Of a stretch of 64,000 bases of DNA, positions 41,175-50,557 are shown piece by piece. A program made the position numbers and the translations under genes. The stretch covers positions 1,178,001-1,242,000 of the forward strand of contig NZ_CP066339.1 of the NCBI RefSeq assembly GCF_016406125.1, in the 5' to 3' direction. Source of the stretch: Alicyclobacillus sp. SO9 (lineage in GTDB: Bacteria > Bacillota > Bacilli > Alicyclobacillales > Alicyclobacillaceae). The notes below the pieces were generated by a model, which was not told the origin of the DNA, made no database searches, and was given only the letters and a program-made list of their open reading frames with translations. The stretch's first letter is position 1. Each line of letters starts with the position of its first letter.

Positions 41175-42479
41175 ATGAATGAGTCATCAAATCAGGCAGA
41201 TACGACGTCGCCGAGTACTCATATCGGTACAACGTCATTTTCTATGAACGGAACATCAAACAAAACATCAAACAAAACGTCACAAACAAACTCGTCGTTC
41301 AGCGGCACAGCATCTTCTTCTACAAATGGAACACACCGTGAGAGAGGGGTGTCCCAAACAAAGGCGTCCCAAATGAAGGCCTCCCAAATGAAGGCCTCCC
41401 AAACGAAGGCCTCCCAAATGAAGGCCTCCCAAACGAACGGCGTTTCTCGCACGACGAGCGAGTGGGCAGTGGAGGCAGAAGGGCTTGTAAAAATCTTTGG
41501 CCAGAACCGTGCAGTGGATGGGGTTCACCTGAAGGTTCCAACCGGTACGATTTACGGCGTGCTGGGTCCAAATGGAGCAGGGAAGACAACGACAATTCGC
41601 ATGTTGGCCACATTGCTTCGACCTGATGCAGGTACTGCGCGGGTGTTTGGCCACGATGTTACGAAGGAGCCGCAGATTGTTCGCCAGTTGATTGGTGTCA
41701 CGGGACAGTATGCGTCCGTGGATGAAACTCTGAGTGCGACAGAAAATCTGATACTCTTCTCACGCTTGCTGGGATTAAGTCGAAGTGAGGCACGGCGCAA
41801 GGCTAATGATTTGCTGGAGGAATTCGGATTGACGGAAGCTGCTAAACGTCCGTTGAAGAAGTTTTCAGGCGGAATGCGCCGCCGTCTCGATCTCGCTGCA
41901 AGCTTGATTGCACAGCCGCCGCTGATTTTCCTTGACGAGCCGACGACGGGCCTCGATCCAAGAACGCGTGCACAGATGTGGGGGACCATTCGGAGGTTGG
42001 TGAAAACGGGATCGACCGTGTTGTTAACAACGCAGTACCTGGATGAAGCCGATCAACTCGCAGACCGCATCGCAGTCATTGACAGCGGCCGGGTGGTCGC
42101 GGAAGGAACTGTGGATGAACTCAAGGAGACTGCTGGCACGGCAGCGTTGCAGTTGCGCCTGCAAGATACACATCAGATGAATACAGCAAGGGACATTGTC
42201 AACCGAGTGCTGAAGGTGCAGGCAACGGAGTCGCCGGAAAGCGGAAAACTCACGGCTCCTTTGAGAGATGCCGACCGAGTGACGGACCTGCTCGTCGCTT
42301 TGCGCCAGTCCGGGATTCACTTGACAGAGTTCAGCGTGCAAAAACCGACCCTTGACGAAGTGTTCTTGGCGATTACGGGACATGGCGTCGAAACACAGGC
42401 TGGGGCGTCGGATGCAATGGCAACCCACGCCATGGAGTCGCAGACAGCAGAAAACAAAAAGGAGGCAGTACGGGGATGA
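41175..42479 (+). CDS. DrrA-type multidrug ABC exporter ATPase with repeat-rich N-terminus
   Basis: 434 residues from ATG 41175 (CAGGAGGTAT upstream). Residues 1-97 are an unusual Ser/Thr/Asn/Lys-rich extension with (N)KTS repeats and six five-residue SQMKA/SQTKA repeats. The ATPase domain has Walker A GPNGAGKTTT, Q-loop GVTGQYASVDE, signature FSGGMRRRLDLAASL, Walker B PLIFLDEPTTGLD and a C-terminal DrrA-like section (PTLDEVFLAITGHG). With the next gene it forms an exporter. The extension is absent from ordinary DrrA proteins. Confidence 0.92.
   Translation: MNESSNQADTTSPSTHIGTTSFSMNGTSNKTSNKTSQTNSSFSGTASSSTNGTHRERGVSQTKASQMKASQMKASQTKASQMKASQTNGVSRTTSEWAVEAEGLVKIFGQNRAVDGVHLKVPTGTIYGVLGPNGAGKTTTIRMLATLLRPDAGTARVFGHDVTKEPQIVRQLIGVTGQYASVDETLSATENLILFSRLLGLSRSEARRKANDLLEEFGLTEAAKRPLKKFSGGMRRRLDLAASLIAQPPLIFLDEPTTGLDPRTRAQMWGTIRRLVKTGSTVLLTTQYLDEADQLADRIAVIDSGRVVAEGTVDELKETAGTAALQLRLQDTHQMNTARDIVNRVLKVQATESPESGKLTAPLRDADRVTDLLVALRQSGIHLTEFSVQKPTLDEVFLAITGHGVETQAGASDAMATHAMESQTAENKKEAVRG
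41352..41441 (+). repeat. Six in-frame 15-bp tandem repeats in the exporter ATPase gene
   Basis: TCCCAAATGAAGGCC-type units at 41352, 41367, 41382, 41397, 41412 and 41427, differing at one to four positions. They encode SQ(T/M)KA repeats in the polar N-terminal extension. Shorter ACATCAAACAAA-type repeats precede them near 41250-41285. Confidence 0.95.
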
Positions 42480-43291
42480 GCAGTCTCACGATTACGCCAG
42501 GTGCAAAGCGCAAATTGAAAAACCATACGAGTCTGGGTCAAAGTCTCCGGAACTCGTTCACAATGGCCTACCGGGGTTTGTTGAAGATTCGTCGGACACC
42601 AGAGCAATTGTTTGATGTCACATTGCAGCCCATCATTTTTACCGTCATGTTTACCTACATTTTTGGCGGAGCGATTTCCGGAGACGTGAAGAGCTACTTG
42701 CCCGTGATTATCCCCGGCATTCTGGTCCAGACGGTGATCACAACGTCCATTGTAACCGGAGTGCAATTAAGAGAGGACATGGACAAAGGGGTCTTTGACA
42801 GATTCAAGTCCCTGCCCATTGCCCGCATCGCACCGCTGGCGGGGGCATTGTTAGCCGATACGGTTCGCTATGCCATTGCAACGACGCTGACATTTACTAT
42901 GGGCTATCTGATGGGTTATCGGCCTGCTGCCGGATTTGGACACGTGGTTGTGGCTGGCATTCTGGTGGTTGTCTGTTCCTGGGCGATAAGCTGGATTTTT
43001 GCCTTCTTCGGTGTCATTGCCCGCACCGCATCCAGCGTCCAAGGCATCTCCATGATTGTGTTGTTTCCGTTGACATTCCTGTCCAACGCATTCGTTCCCG
43101 TGAAAACCATGCCAAACTGGCTGCAGTGGTTTGTCAAAGTGAATCCCATTTCGCATCTGGTCACGGCAGTGCGTACTCTTGTCAACACCGGAACGGTGGG
43201 GAGCGACTTGCTCATTTCACTGCTTGGTGCGGCCATTGTTGTGGCTGTGTTTGCACCGTTGACGGTACGTGCCTATATGCGCCGTACGTAA
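42476..43291 (+). CDS. ABC-2 type exporter permease (DrrB-like)
   Basis: A 271-residue membrane protein with six helices of the ABC-2 class. RSLRNSFTMAYRGLLKIRRTPEQLFDVTLQPIIF-like N-terminal coupling region, YLPVIIPGILVQTVITTS and FLSNAFVPVKTMPNWLQWFVKVNPISHL are diagnostic of DrrB exporters. ATG overlaps the ATPase stop (ATGA), so the subunits are made together. Likely exports an amphiphilic drug or lipid; the substrate is unknown. Confidence 0.92.
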   Translation: MSSLTITPGAKRKLKNHTSLGQSLRNSFTMAYRGLLKIRRTPEQLFDVTLQPIIFTVMFTYIFGGAISGDVKSYLPVIIPGILVQTVITTSIVTGVQLREDMDKGVFDRFKSLPIARIAPLAGALLADTVRYAIATTLTFTMGYLMGYRPAAGFGHVVVAGILVVVCSWAISWIFAFFGVIARTASSVQGISMIVLFPLTFLSNAFVPVKTMPNWLQWFVKVNPISHLVTAVRTLVNTGTVGSDLLISLLGAAIVVAVFAPLTVRAYMRRT

Positions 43292-43342
43292 TAACCGTCC
43301 CAAGTCACAAGTTCTGTAATCGTCAGTGGCTAAACTTTCCCC

Positions 43343-43378
43343 AGCTCTCCTCAGTTTGGTAAGACGTAGAGGAGAGCT
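43343..43378 (+). terminator. Terminator of exporter operon
   Basis: AGCTCTCCTC (43343-43352) pairs perfectly with GAGGAGAGCT (43369-43378), followed by TTAAAA. The loop is 16 bases. Confidence 0.75.
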
Positions 43379-43415
43379 TTAAAACCTGTATGTTTTATTC
43401 TTTTCAATCGTTCTG

Positions 43416-43622
43416 GTGAGTGTGTATGCCAATGAGTTAATTTGGATTAATTCCAGTGGATACATGACCTACTTGGCAGCTCCAGGAGCAGGTAAGTTTG
43501 TAAATGCGACGTTGGCTTGGAATCAATTGTTCAACAACCTTGAAATGGTGCTATCAGGGATTACATTCGTCGTGAGCAATGGCTTCATTTTGAAAAGACA
43601 GAAACACAGATGGCCCTCCTAA
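43416..43622 (+). CDS. Possible short or truncated membrane protein
   Basis: A 68-codon frame (from a GTG at 43416) that is open back to 43383, where it encodes a hydrophobic stretch (YVLFFSIVLVSVYANELI). The remainder (SGYMTYLAAPGAGKFVNATL..., LSGITFVVSNGFIL) looks like part of a membrane protein. No standard start with a ribosome site exists at the 5' end, since the previous in-frame codon is TAA and the terminator lies just upstream. It could be a gene remnant. Confidence 0.3.
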   Translation: MSVYANELIWINSSGYMTYLAAPGAGKFVNATLAWNQLFNNLEMVLSGITFVVSNGFILKRQKHRWPS

Positions 43623-43678
43623 TCAAAGGATTTGTGTATCCATGCATCGGTCAACTTGAAGTCTGATTGGACACAAGG

Positions 43679-44839
43679 TTAACCTTTGGAGGGTGTCTTG
43701 GGAGACAATACAGGCAGTGTCACAGTAAATGTCGATCCCGTTCCAAACTCGGTCTCAACCTGAACATAACCGTCGTGCAGGTCTATGATTTTTTTGGCGA
43801 TGGAGAGCCCCAAACCGCTTCCCAATGCGCGGTGGCTGTGGGCTTTGTCTGCTTTAAAAAAGCGTTCGAAGATACGGCTTGCGTCCTCCTGTGTCATGCC
43901 TACGCCTGTATCTGTGACGTTGACAGTTACTTCCTCGGAGTCGGCCTTTGCACGAATGACAATACTGCCCCCTGGTCGAGTAAACTTAATAGCATTGACC
44001 ACCAGATTTAACCAAACCTGGCTCAGTAAGTCTTTGTCTGCAACAATCGATAGGTGTTCGGCGCCTACATCAATTTGAATTTGCTTCTCCACCCACATGG
44101 GTTCACAAGCCAGCACAACCTCCCGCAGTTGCCGGTCAAGACGATAGGTTTCCGGGTGGAATGGGTGGTGTCCGGACTCAAGGGAGGTGAGTTTGAGCAG
44201 GTTGTCGCTAAGTCGAGAGAGACGCTTGCTTTCTGTCTCAATGATATCGAGATAACGCTTTTGCTGGTCCACTGTAATGCCGCCGCTTTTGAGTGTGGCC
44301 GCAAACCCCGCCATAGATGTGAGCGGTGACTGAATCTCATGAGAGACATTTGAGATGAATTCCTGGCGCATTTGTTCCAATTTGGACAGTTCTTGCGCCA
44401 TATCATTAATGCTGTATACAAGCCTTCGGAACGGATGTCTGTCACCCCCCGGCTCTTTAATCATATCGGCGTCCAGGTGAACGTCAAAGTTCCCTTTGGC
44501 GATTTGCCGAAATGCATTAAACAGCGGTTGCCACATCGCGCGTTGCTTTGGGACAGCCACCCGGCTAGTGATGGCTCCGCCAAGAATTGCGAGGATGAGA
44601 GCGCCTGCAACGATAATCATCTGATTGAGAAAACCGCCGGGGTGAAAGTCTGCCCATTTATAGATAACTTGACACAGCCAGTAGGAAAGGCTGAAAAAAC
44701 CGAAGAACATAGTCAAACCAAGGCCAATTCGGGAAGTAAGCCTCCATATGTTTAGAAGCTTTTGATTGCGGAGTTTTGGTTTTTGAAGCGGCCCCTCGGG
44801 AACATGAGCCGCCGGCTTAGACCAGGTGTGACGAGTCAT
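43679..44839 (-). CDS. Sensor histidine kinase
   Basis: 386 residues. Two membrane helices (about 38-60 and 73-92) with only a short outside loop, so it probably senses an envelope or intramembrane cue. A HAMP-like linker (about 93-145) precedes HisKA with phosphorylated H167 in FISNVSHEIQSPLTS, then HATPase with N box VWLNLVVNAIKFT, G1 VTDTGVGM, F box IFERFFKAD and G2 GSGLGLSIAKKI. It is encoded after its response regulator with a 4-base overlap. The exporter operon lies convergent next to it, an arrangement often seen for regulated drug exporters, but a link is not proven. Confidence 0.93.
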   Translation of the reverse strand: MTRHTWSKPAAHVPEGPLQKPKLRNQKLLNIWRLTSRIGLGLTMFFGFFSLSYWLCQVIYKWADFHPGGFLNQMIIVAGALILAILGGAITSRVAVPKQRAMWQPLFNAFRQIAKGNFDVHLDADMIKEPGGDRHPFRRLVYSINDMAQELSKLEQMRQEFISNVSHEIQSPLTSMAGFAATLKSGGITVDQQKRYLDIIETESKRLSRLSDNLLKLTSLESGHHPFHPETYRLDRQLREVVLACEPMWVEKQIQIDVGAEHLSIVADKDLLSQVWLNLVVNAIKFTRPGGSIVIRAKADSEEVTVNVTDTGVGMTQEDASRIFERFFKADKAHSHRALGSGLGLSIAKKIIDLHDGYVQVETEFGTGSTFTVTLPVLSPKTPSKG

Positions 44840-45510
44840 GACGTGACCTCCAAGCGATAGCCAAGTCCGCGAATGGTACGAATTTTAAAGGCGCACAATT
44901 GCTCTGGGAACTTGTCTCTGAGTCGCTTGACATGAACGTCCACCGTCCGCTCGTCTCCTTCAAAGTCGTACCCCCATATGTCTTCGATTAACGTGTCACG
45001 AGAAAGGGTTTGACCTGGATAACTTGCAAGTTTAAATAGCAAATCAAATTCCTTGCGGGGGAGCGTGACGGCTGTACCGTTGAAGAGGATTGAATGAGCT
45101 CGATTATCTAAGTGCAGTTTTCCAATCTCGATGATTTGTTCTGTGGCAATTTGATAACGGCGAAGCAAAGCCTGGATGCGTGCAACTAATTCGTCCGGAT
45201 CAAACGGTTTGACCAAATAATCGTCGGCACCAAGATGAAGTCCTTTTACTTTCTGCGTGGTATCGCCCTTCGCAGTCAACATGAGAATGGGGAGGAGGGA
45301 GGTACGGCGAATTTCTGCACAGACTTCAAAGCCGTCAATACTTGGCATCATGATGTCGAGTACGACAAGATGGACCTTGTGTTCTTCAAGTGTCTGGAGC
45401 GCTTGCGTGCCGTCACAAGCTTCTAAAATTGTAAATCCACTGCGTTGCAGGTAGACGCCTACCAATTCACGGATGTGTGAATCGTCATCTACAATCAGCA
45501 CAGTTGTCAT
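44836..45510 (-). CDS. OmpR-family response regulator
   Basis: 224 residues. Receiver domain 1-118 with acidic pair DDD (8-10), phospho-acceptor D52 in LVVLDIMMPSIDG, and Thr/Lys in MLTAKGD; a winged-helix DNA-binding domain (about 128-222) with ILFNGTAVTLPRKEFDLLFKLA and ERTVDVHVKRLRDKF. It works with the kinase encoded directly after it. The two genes overlap by ATGA. Confidence 0.95.
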   Translation of the reverse strand: MTTVLIVDDDSHIRELVGVYLQRSGFTILEACDGTQALQTLEEHKVHLVVLDIMMPSIDGFEVCAEIRRTSLLPILMLTAKGDTTQKVKGLHLGADDYLVKPFDPDELVARIQALLRRYQIATEQIIEIGKLHLDNRAHSILFNGTAVTLPRKEFDLLFKLASYPGQTLSRDTLIEDIWGYDFEGDERTVDVHVKRLRDKFPEQLCAFKIRTIRGLGYRLEVTS

Positions 45511-45627
45511 GTCCCTTCAGCATCCTTTCTAACACGCGGCAGCAACGGTTGCAGACGTGTCCTGTACATCTCTATCCGGGCATGATACAGCACTAGTGTG
45601 AACTGAATATGAATTTACATGTGGGCT

Positions 45628-46716
45628 TTACACTTGTGATGTCGCAGCGTTCTTTTCTTTGTCGTTTTCCCTATCCTTTTCCCTGTCCTTGTCCTTGTAC
45701 ATACGCTTATCTGCAGCCTCTACGATAGTCGTGAGGCCAGACCACTTTCCTGTTGCAGTTCCGATGCTGACTTCTAAGGTTTGTTCATAACTGTTTGTCC
45801 TAAATCCCTGGCGCAGTCTCTGTTCAACTTGCATCAATGCCTGTCGGTTGCCTCCGGGTAAGAGAATCAGGAATTCGTCTCCGCCGAATCGAATGACAAT
45901 CCCTTCATCACCAACAATATCAGTCAGTGATGCTGACAATTCTTGAATGCGTTTGTCCCCTTCCAAGTGCCCGTGGGTATCGTTGTATTCCTTAAAGTTG
46001 CATACATCGATGAACAGTGCCGCAACATTTTGTGAGTAAGGGAATTCCAGGTGGGTAGTCCGCTCCAGGTATTCTACAGGGTTGTCTGCAGCCTGAAGTT
46101 CGTTTAGAAAATAGCGGTTGTAAGCGCGTGTTAGTGCGTCACGATGAGACAGTTCCCGCAAGTCCTGAATCAGCTTCAGCGCGTGGATTCCTGCTGCAAT
46201 CCTTTGCCCCAGACGATGCAGCAAACTCACCTGCTCAGGGGTATATGCGTTTTCCTTGCAACTCTTTAATGTCATCACGCCAAATACCTTTGAGTTAAAC
46301 ACCAGAGGGACACGAATGATACTTCGCAGGCCGATTTGGGCAAGCTCTTCATCCTCAAGAAATTCTGGCTCATTGGTAATGTTCGGAGAGTAGTGAGGGG
46401 CCTTGTGATTGAAAACCCACTCGAGTCCTGTATTCTTAATAATCATCAGCGATCCCGGTGGACAAGCTTGCATAGTGTCCTTGGTAACCAGTTCGTGGAT
46501 TACGCAATATCTCGGATCGAGTGATGCTGACATGATGCCCATGCGATCGTAGGAGAATTTCTGAAGCATCAATTCGCGAATCTGAGACAGCATACTCAAA
46601 ACGGTGGGAGCCTCTGTCGTAACAATGAGGCATTGTTCAAACCATTCAAGTTCCTCAAGTCGACGTAAGGCATCTGTGATATCAGTGGATGAAGGTTTTG
46701 TGTTCAATATCACCAT
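45628..46716 (-). CDS. GAF-GGDEF diguanylate cyclase
   Basis: 362 residues and no membrane helix. A GAF domain (about 30-180) is followed by a GGDEF domain with IDVCNFKEYNDTHGH and an intact active site FGGDEF (278-282). It should make c-di-GMP in response to a small ligand bound by GAF. No RxxD inhibitory site is seen at the usual position. The tail is a charged low-complexity stretch (DKDREKDRENDKEK) encoded by CCTTGTCCTTGTC-like repeats. It is the second c-di-GMP enzyme in the window. Confidence 0.9.
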   Translation of the reverse strand: MVILNTKPSSTDITDALRRLEELEWFEQCLIVTTEAPTVLSMLSQIRELMLQKFSYDRMGIMSASLDPRYCVIHELVTKDTMQACPPGSLMIIKNTGLEWVFNHKAPHYSPNITNEPEFLEDEELAQIGLRSIIRVPLVFNSKVFGVMTLKSCKENAYTPEQVSLLHRLGQRIAAGIHALKLIQDLRELSHRDALTRAYNRYFLNELQAADNPVEYLERTTHLEFPYSQNVAALFIDVCNFKEYNDTHGHLEGDKRIQELSASLTDIVGDEGIVIRFGGDEFLILLPGGNRQALMQVEQRLRQGFRTNSYEQTLEVSIGTATGKWSGLTTIVEAADKRMYKDKDREKDRENDKEKNAATSQV

Positions 46717-46920
46717 CTCCTGCTATTGCTCATTCACCGGACGAAAATCGATTAAAATGTATAAAAACCAGCCGAATTCCCAGCCCAAATTGGCGAAACC
46801 AACCCGGTTGGATAAATTCTGCATCGTACAGCGAAGTCTGTAGTAGTCTGTATTCGTCAAAGCAAAAGTGATATCCTGCAAGGGACTTGTGTCGATAAGG
46901 CGAATAGAAGGGGAAAGATG

Positions 46921-47829
46921 ATGAAAATTGTGGTGGTTGGCAGTATAAACATGGATGTGGTCAATCAGGTAAAACATCACCCGCAGATAGGTGAAACCGT
47001 TCATGGCATTGCTACTGCATACAGTGCCGGCGGCAAGGGAGCTAACCAAGCGGTGGCTGCAGCGAAATCAGGTGCACAGGTAACGATGCTGGGTGCTGTC
47101 GGCAGTGACGGCTTCGGACAGGATTTGCTGGGCGGCTTAGCGGAATATGGGATTCATACAGCAGAAATTCAAGTGAAGAATGGAACTTCCGGGCTTGCCT
47201 TTATTACGGTGAGTGAAGCAGGCGAAAACAGTATCATTCTGTCGGCTGGGGCAAACGGACGCTTAGAAGTTGAAGATGTAAAACATGCCCGAAGTACGCT
47301 GCAGGACGCGGATATTTTACTCCTGCAGAATGAAATTCCCTGGGATACTACTCGGTTTGCCATGGAGTTTGCGCACCGTTACAACGTCAAGGTGTATTTA
47401 AACCCGGCTCCAGCAATGGAATTGCCGCAAGAAGTGTACCCGTGGATCGATACTCTCATTGTGAATGAATCAGAAGCAAGTATGCTAACCGGGAAGCCTG
47501 TACATTCGGTTGCAGACGCAAGGCAGGCTGCGCAGGTATTCATTGAGTATGGTGTCAGTGCAGCGGTTGTGACCCTGGGTGCAAGTGGTTCCTTATACCT
47601 TAATCAGATAGGGACGGAAGTACAGACTCCGTCATTTCCAGTCAAGGCAGTGGATACCACGGCGGCAGGAGATACTTTCATTGGTGCGTTAGCCAGCCGC
47701 GCCGACAGCGACATAGGGGCAGCTCTTCGTTATGCAACTGCGGCCGCAGCTCTTACCGTTGCAAAGCAAGGTGCCCAAACGTCCATTCCGTCGCTTCATG
47801 AAGTGGAGAAGTTTATAAAGGCCGATTAA
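46921..47829 (+). CDS. rbsK: Ribokinase
   Basis: About 302 residues from ATG 46921 (AAGGGG 7 bases upstream; an adjacent ATG at 46918 is closer to the site). PfkB-family sugar kinase phosphorylating ribose at O5. Seen: GSINMDVV at the N-terminus, YSAGGKGANQAVAAAKSG (substrate clamp), and the catalytic/anion-hole motif DTTAAGDTFIGAL with the base Asp near the C-terminus. LNPAPA in the middle is typical of RbsK. No ribose transporter is adjacent, so it may salvage ribose from nucleosides. Confidence 0.9.
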   Translation: MKIVVVGSINMDVVNQVKHHPQIGETVHGIATAYSAGGKGANQAVAAAKSGAQVTMLGAVGSDGFGQDLLGGLAEYGIHTAEIQVKNGTSGLAFITVSEAGENSIILSAGANGRLEVEDVKHARSTLQDADILLLQNEIPWDTTRFAMEFAHRYNVKVYLNPAPAMELPQEVYPWIDTLIVNESEASMLTGKPVHSVADARQAAQVFIEYGVSAAVVTLGASGSLYLNQIGTEVQTPSFPVKAVDTTAAGDTFIGALASRADSDIGAALRYATAAAALTVAKQGAQTSIPSLHEVEKFIKAD

Positions 47830-47930
47830 TATAGGCCTTGTGAGCTGGCGTGTAACACGAACCAAGGTGGTGTCGCGGGGTCTCATTAGGCGCCCCTTGT
47901 GCAGTGTGTCATGAATTTGGCACTGTGTAT

Positions 47931-48845
47931 TTAACGGTGGGATTGGTAGACAATTGCCCGGCTGACGGCTTGAATTTGTTCGATTTCAGAATCCGTCAGC
48001 GAGTCTGTCTGCGCCGACAAAATGTTTTTTTGCAATTGTTCCATTTTGCTTGCTCCGGGAACAATCGTTGCAACTACAGAGTGTGCAAGCGGGTACTTGA
48101 GAGCAATTTCTGTTGGTGGACGTGACAGCGCATCGGACACTTCCTGGAGTTTACTCAGTATCTGATGTAATTCCTGTGCGGAGTACGTAAGATATCCGCT
48201 TTCGCTGATTCTTTCAATTCCTCTGTCTGCGAGAAGTCCCTGAGCTAACGGTCCGCGGCCAATCGCGCTGATCTGATGCTTTTGAAGCAGGGAGAGAATT
48301 GACTTTTCCGGGCGGCGGTCAAGCATACTATATTGCATCATGACGCTCTGAATATTGGCTCTCTCAACATACTGACGGATAACATTGGGCCGAATCGACG
48401 AGATGCCGTACGCTCGAATCAATCCCTCTTGCTGCAGTTGTTCGAAGGCCTCAATAATCTCGTCAATTGGGTCCTCAATTGTACCGCCGTGCAGTTGGTA
48501 TAAATCAATGTAGTCTGTCTGCAGTCTTCGCAGGCTTTCCTTGACTTCGGACAAAATGTATGCCTTAGAGGGATTCCAATTCCAGCCCGGTTGTCCTTTG
48601 ACAAATCGGTTTCCAACCTTTGTCGCAATGACAACCTGCTTACGCTTGTCTCTAATTGCCGTTCCTACAAATTCCTCATTTAACCCCTGCTGATATAAAT
48701 CGGCAGTATCCAAAAAATTAACACCCGCATCGAGGGCTGCATGAATCAAATTGACCGCTTTTTGCTGGTCATTGCCTAGAGACATGCAACCCAGTCCCAT
48801 TTCACTGACCCATAATTCACTGGAACCGAGTTGTCGTTGCTGCAT
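47931..48845 (-). CDS. Aldo/keto reductase
   Basis: A 304-residue NADPH-dependent oxidoreductase. GLGCMSLGNDQQ, NFLDTADLYQQG (catalytic Asp and Tyr), VVIATKVGNR (Lys), IDLYQLHGG (His) and the late VATIVPGASKMEQLQKNI cofactor loop are present. It is a different subgroup from the reductase at 12472, with limited similarity outside the motifs. The minus-strand start is preceded by AGGAGGAAAAG. It is probably transcribed alone. Confidence 0.92.
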   Translation of the reverse strand: MQQRQLGSSELWVSEMGLGCMSLGNDQQKAVNLIHAALDAGVNFLDTADLYQQGLNEEFVGTAIRDKRKQVVIATKVGNRFVKGQPGWNWNPSKAYILSEVKESLRRLQTDYIDLYQLHGGTIEDPIDEIIEAFEQLQQEGLIRAYGISSIRPNVIRQYVERANIQSVMMQYSMLDRRPEKSILSLLQKHQISAIGRGPLAQGLLADRGIERISESGYLTYSAQELHQILSKLQEVSDALSRPPTEIALKYPLAHSVVATIVPGASKMEQLQKNILSAQTDSLTDSEIEQIQAVSRAIVYQSHR

Positions 48846-49015
48846 GGTTGGACTTTTCCTCCTCTAACTCTCATGGTATGCCGCGTGCTAAGCGCGCTCT
48901 CGAGTATATACCCTGTGCTCTTCTACAATTATGGTAGCACAACAGCATACAAGACTTGTAGCAAACTGCATACCATACTGCACATCAAGGATTAGAAAAG
49001 CTTCTTGGCAGCGCT

Positions 49016-50062
49016 TTATCCGGCAACTGTGACAAGGGTTCCGTAGTGAATGTAATTCCAGGATATTTTTGCCTTAGATATGGGGAGTTCAACGCAGCCG
49101 AGGCTCTGCGGGAAGCCATATGATGACCTGATGAATCCATGGACTGCATCTCCGCCGTGAAAATAGTTTACGTATGGTACACCCTTATCCTTGTAGTGAC
49201 TTCCGTTCGGATTTGTCCCTTGCATGGTTTGCGACCTGTAACGCAGGTACACAGGCCACGTGCCATCCTGAGTAGGACTCTGCGAAATACCTGTATTGGC
49301 AAGGGAAGTTTCTACAACTTTGCCATTGTACCAGAGGGTCAGTCGCTCCGGGCGATGTTTGGTTACGTAGACGTAGGCATATCTGTAGTGAGCTTGCTCA
49401 TGCTTGAGTGACGCTGAAATGAGCGTTTTCCATACCTCTGGACCCGCAATGCCGTCCGTTTTTAAATTGTGATCGGCTTCAAAAGACATTACGGCACCTT
49501 GGGTGATGACACTGTACGCCTCCTTGTTAAAAAAATGCGACAGATGCGTTTGCACACTGTGGCTGCGCCATTTCCACACACCTTGAGGGGGAGATTTGAA
49601 ATCTGTAAGTTCAAGCTTGCTCGTCAGTTTTTGCTTGTGCTTTGGCGACCAGGTGACTGGCATGTATCCCAAACTTGCAAGGAGTTGCTGCAGACGAAGA
49701 ACTGCACTGCCTTTACTGCCTGTCTGCAGACTGGGATAAGACACTGGTGGCGGCTGTTTGTGTGGTGTGTTCGATGACGCCGTGTCTTGTGGGCTCTTCT
49801 GCGTACTGATTGTGACTGATACGGACGGTTGCTTCCTCAATCGTTGGCTCTGTTTGGACGTCTTGCTCGATGAGGGAGAGAGAGTTTTCGCTGCTCCGGT
49901 TTGATTTGCGGTGTGTACTGGTGGACTTGTGGTTTCATGAGTGCTTACACTTGTACCCAATAGGGGGCTTGCACAGCCGGACAGGAGGAGGCAACATAGG
50001 GCTGACAACGCAAAAAAGCCAGAACGCAAACTGACCACCGTCTTTCCGTCGAGTTGAACCAA
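49016..50062 (-). CDS. L,D-transpeptidase (YkuD) lipoprotein with peptidoglycan-binding domain
   Basis: 348 residues. A lipoprotein signal (LCCLLLSGCASPL) is followed by a Ser/Thr/Lys/Gln-rich tether to about residue 105, a peptidoglycan-binding section (GSKGSAVLRLQQLLASLGY ... VMSFEADHNLKTDGIAGPEVWKTL), then a YkuD catalytic domain with HGGDAVHGFIRSSYG and the active cysteine in SLGCVELP. It should form 3-3 cross-links or attach ligands to the wall from the outer face of the membrane. The C-terminus ends in YGTLVTVAG as in other YkuD proteins. Confidence 0.9.
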   Translation of the reverse strand: MVQLDGKTVVSLRSGFFALSALCCLLLSGCASPLLGTSVSTHETTSPPVHTANQTGAAKTLSPSSSKTSKQSQRLRKQPSVSVTISTQKSPQDTASSNTPHKQPPPVSYPSLQTGSKGSAVLRLQQLLASLGYMPVTWSPKHKQKLTSKLELTDFKSPPQGVWKWRSHSVQTHLSHFFNKEAYSVITQGAVMSFEADHNLKTDGIAGPEVWKTLISASLKHEQAHYRYAYVYVTKHRPERLTLWYNGKVVETSLANTGISQSPTQDGTWPVYLRYRSQTMQGTNPNGSHYKDKGVPYVNYFHGGDAVHGFIRSSYGFPQSLGCVELPISKAKISWNYIHYGTLVTVAG

Positions 50063-50199
50063 CCGACAGAATCGGATGGAACGCTGAGAAAATATATCAG
50101 CGCTACATCATACGCGTGCATTCTGGCAATATGCTACTTACATACGTTTACTTTCGCACTAACAATGCGAAAACCAAGAAAAATTTTGATTTTACTGCA

Positions 50200-50544
50200 T
50201 TACACCTGCTGTTGGACTACCTTCTCCGGCAGAATCCAGTCGTCAGCCCAACCCTGCACGGCATTCATGACAGATTCCAGAGCACGGCCCTTTTCTGTCA
50301 ATTCATACTCGATTCGGACGGGCGTCTCGGGATAGACGCGGCGTACTAGTATTTCGGCCGCCTCCAGTTCCTTGAAACGTTCTGCAAGCATGCGGTCACT
50401 CATGTTCGGTATCATCTCTGAGATGTCCTTAAACCGCTTCGGACCATCCAAGAGGACCCGTATGATGAGACCAGTCCAACGCTTTCCTAATAGCTGAAAC
50501 GCAGCTTCAAACTTTGGACAGAGCTGATGTTCTACCATACACAT
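50200..50544 (-). CDS. HxlR-family transcriptional regulator
   Basis: A 114-residue winged-helix protein. CPKFEAAFQLLGKRWTGLII holds the N-terminal Cys (residue 9) typical of redox or electrophile-sensing members such as YodB. The recognition region is RFKDISEMIPNMSDRMLAERFKELE, with the wing at RIEYELTEKG. MCM at the start gives two possible Mets; the second has better spacing from GAGGTGG. An inverted repeat at 50590 upstream is a likely operator. The target gene is uncertain; it may be itself or the genes to the right. Confidence 0.9.
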   Translation of the reverse strand: MCMVEHQLCPKFEAAFQLLGKRWTGLIIRVLLDGPKRFKDISEMIPNMSDRMLAERFKELEAAEILVRRVYPETPVRIEYELTEKGRALESVMNAVQGWADDWILPEKVVQQQV

Positions 50545-50557
50545 CCACCTCGCGTCT

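Noticed and set aside
41219-41654. Minus-strand frames with repeated FGRPS or WEAF(I/V) motifs
   Set aside because: They are shadows of the 15-bp repeats in the exporter ATPase gene read on the other strand.
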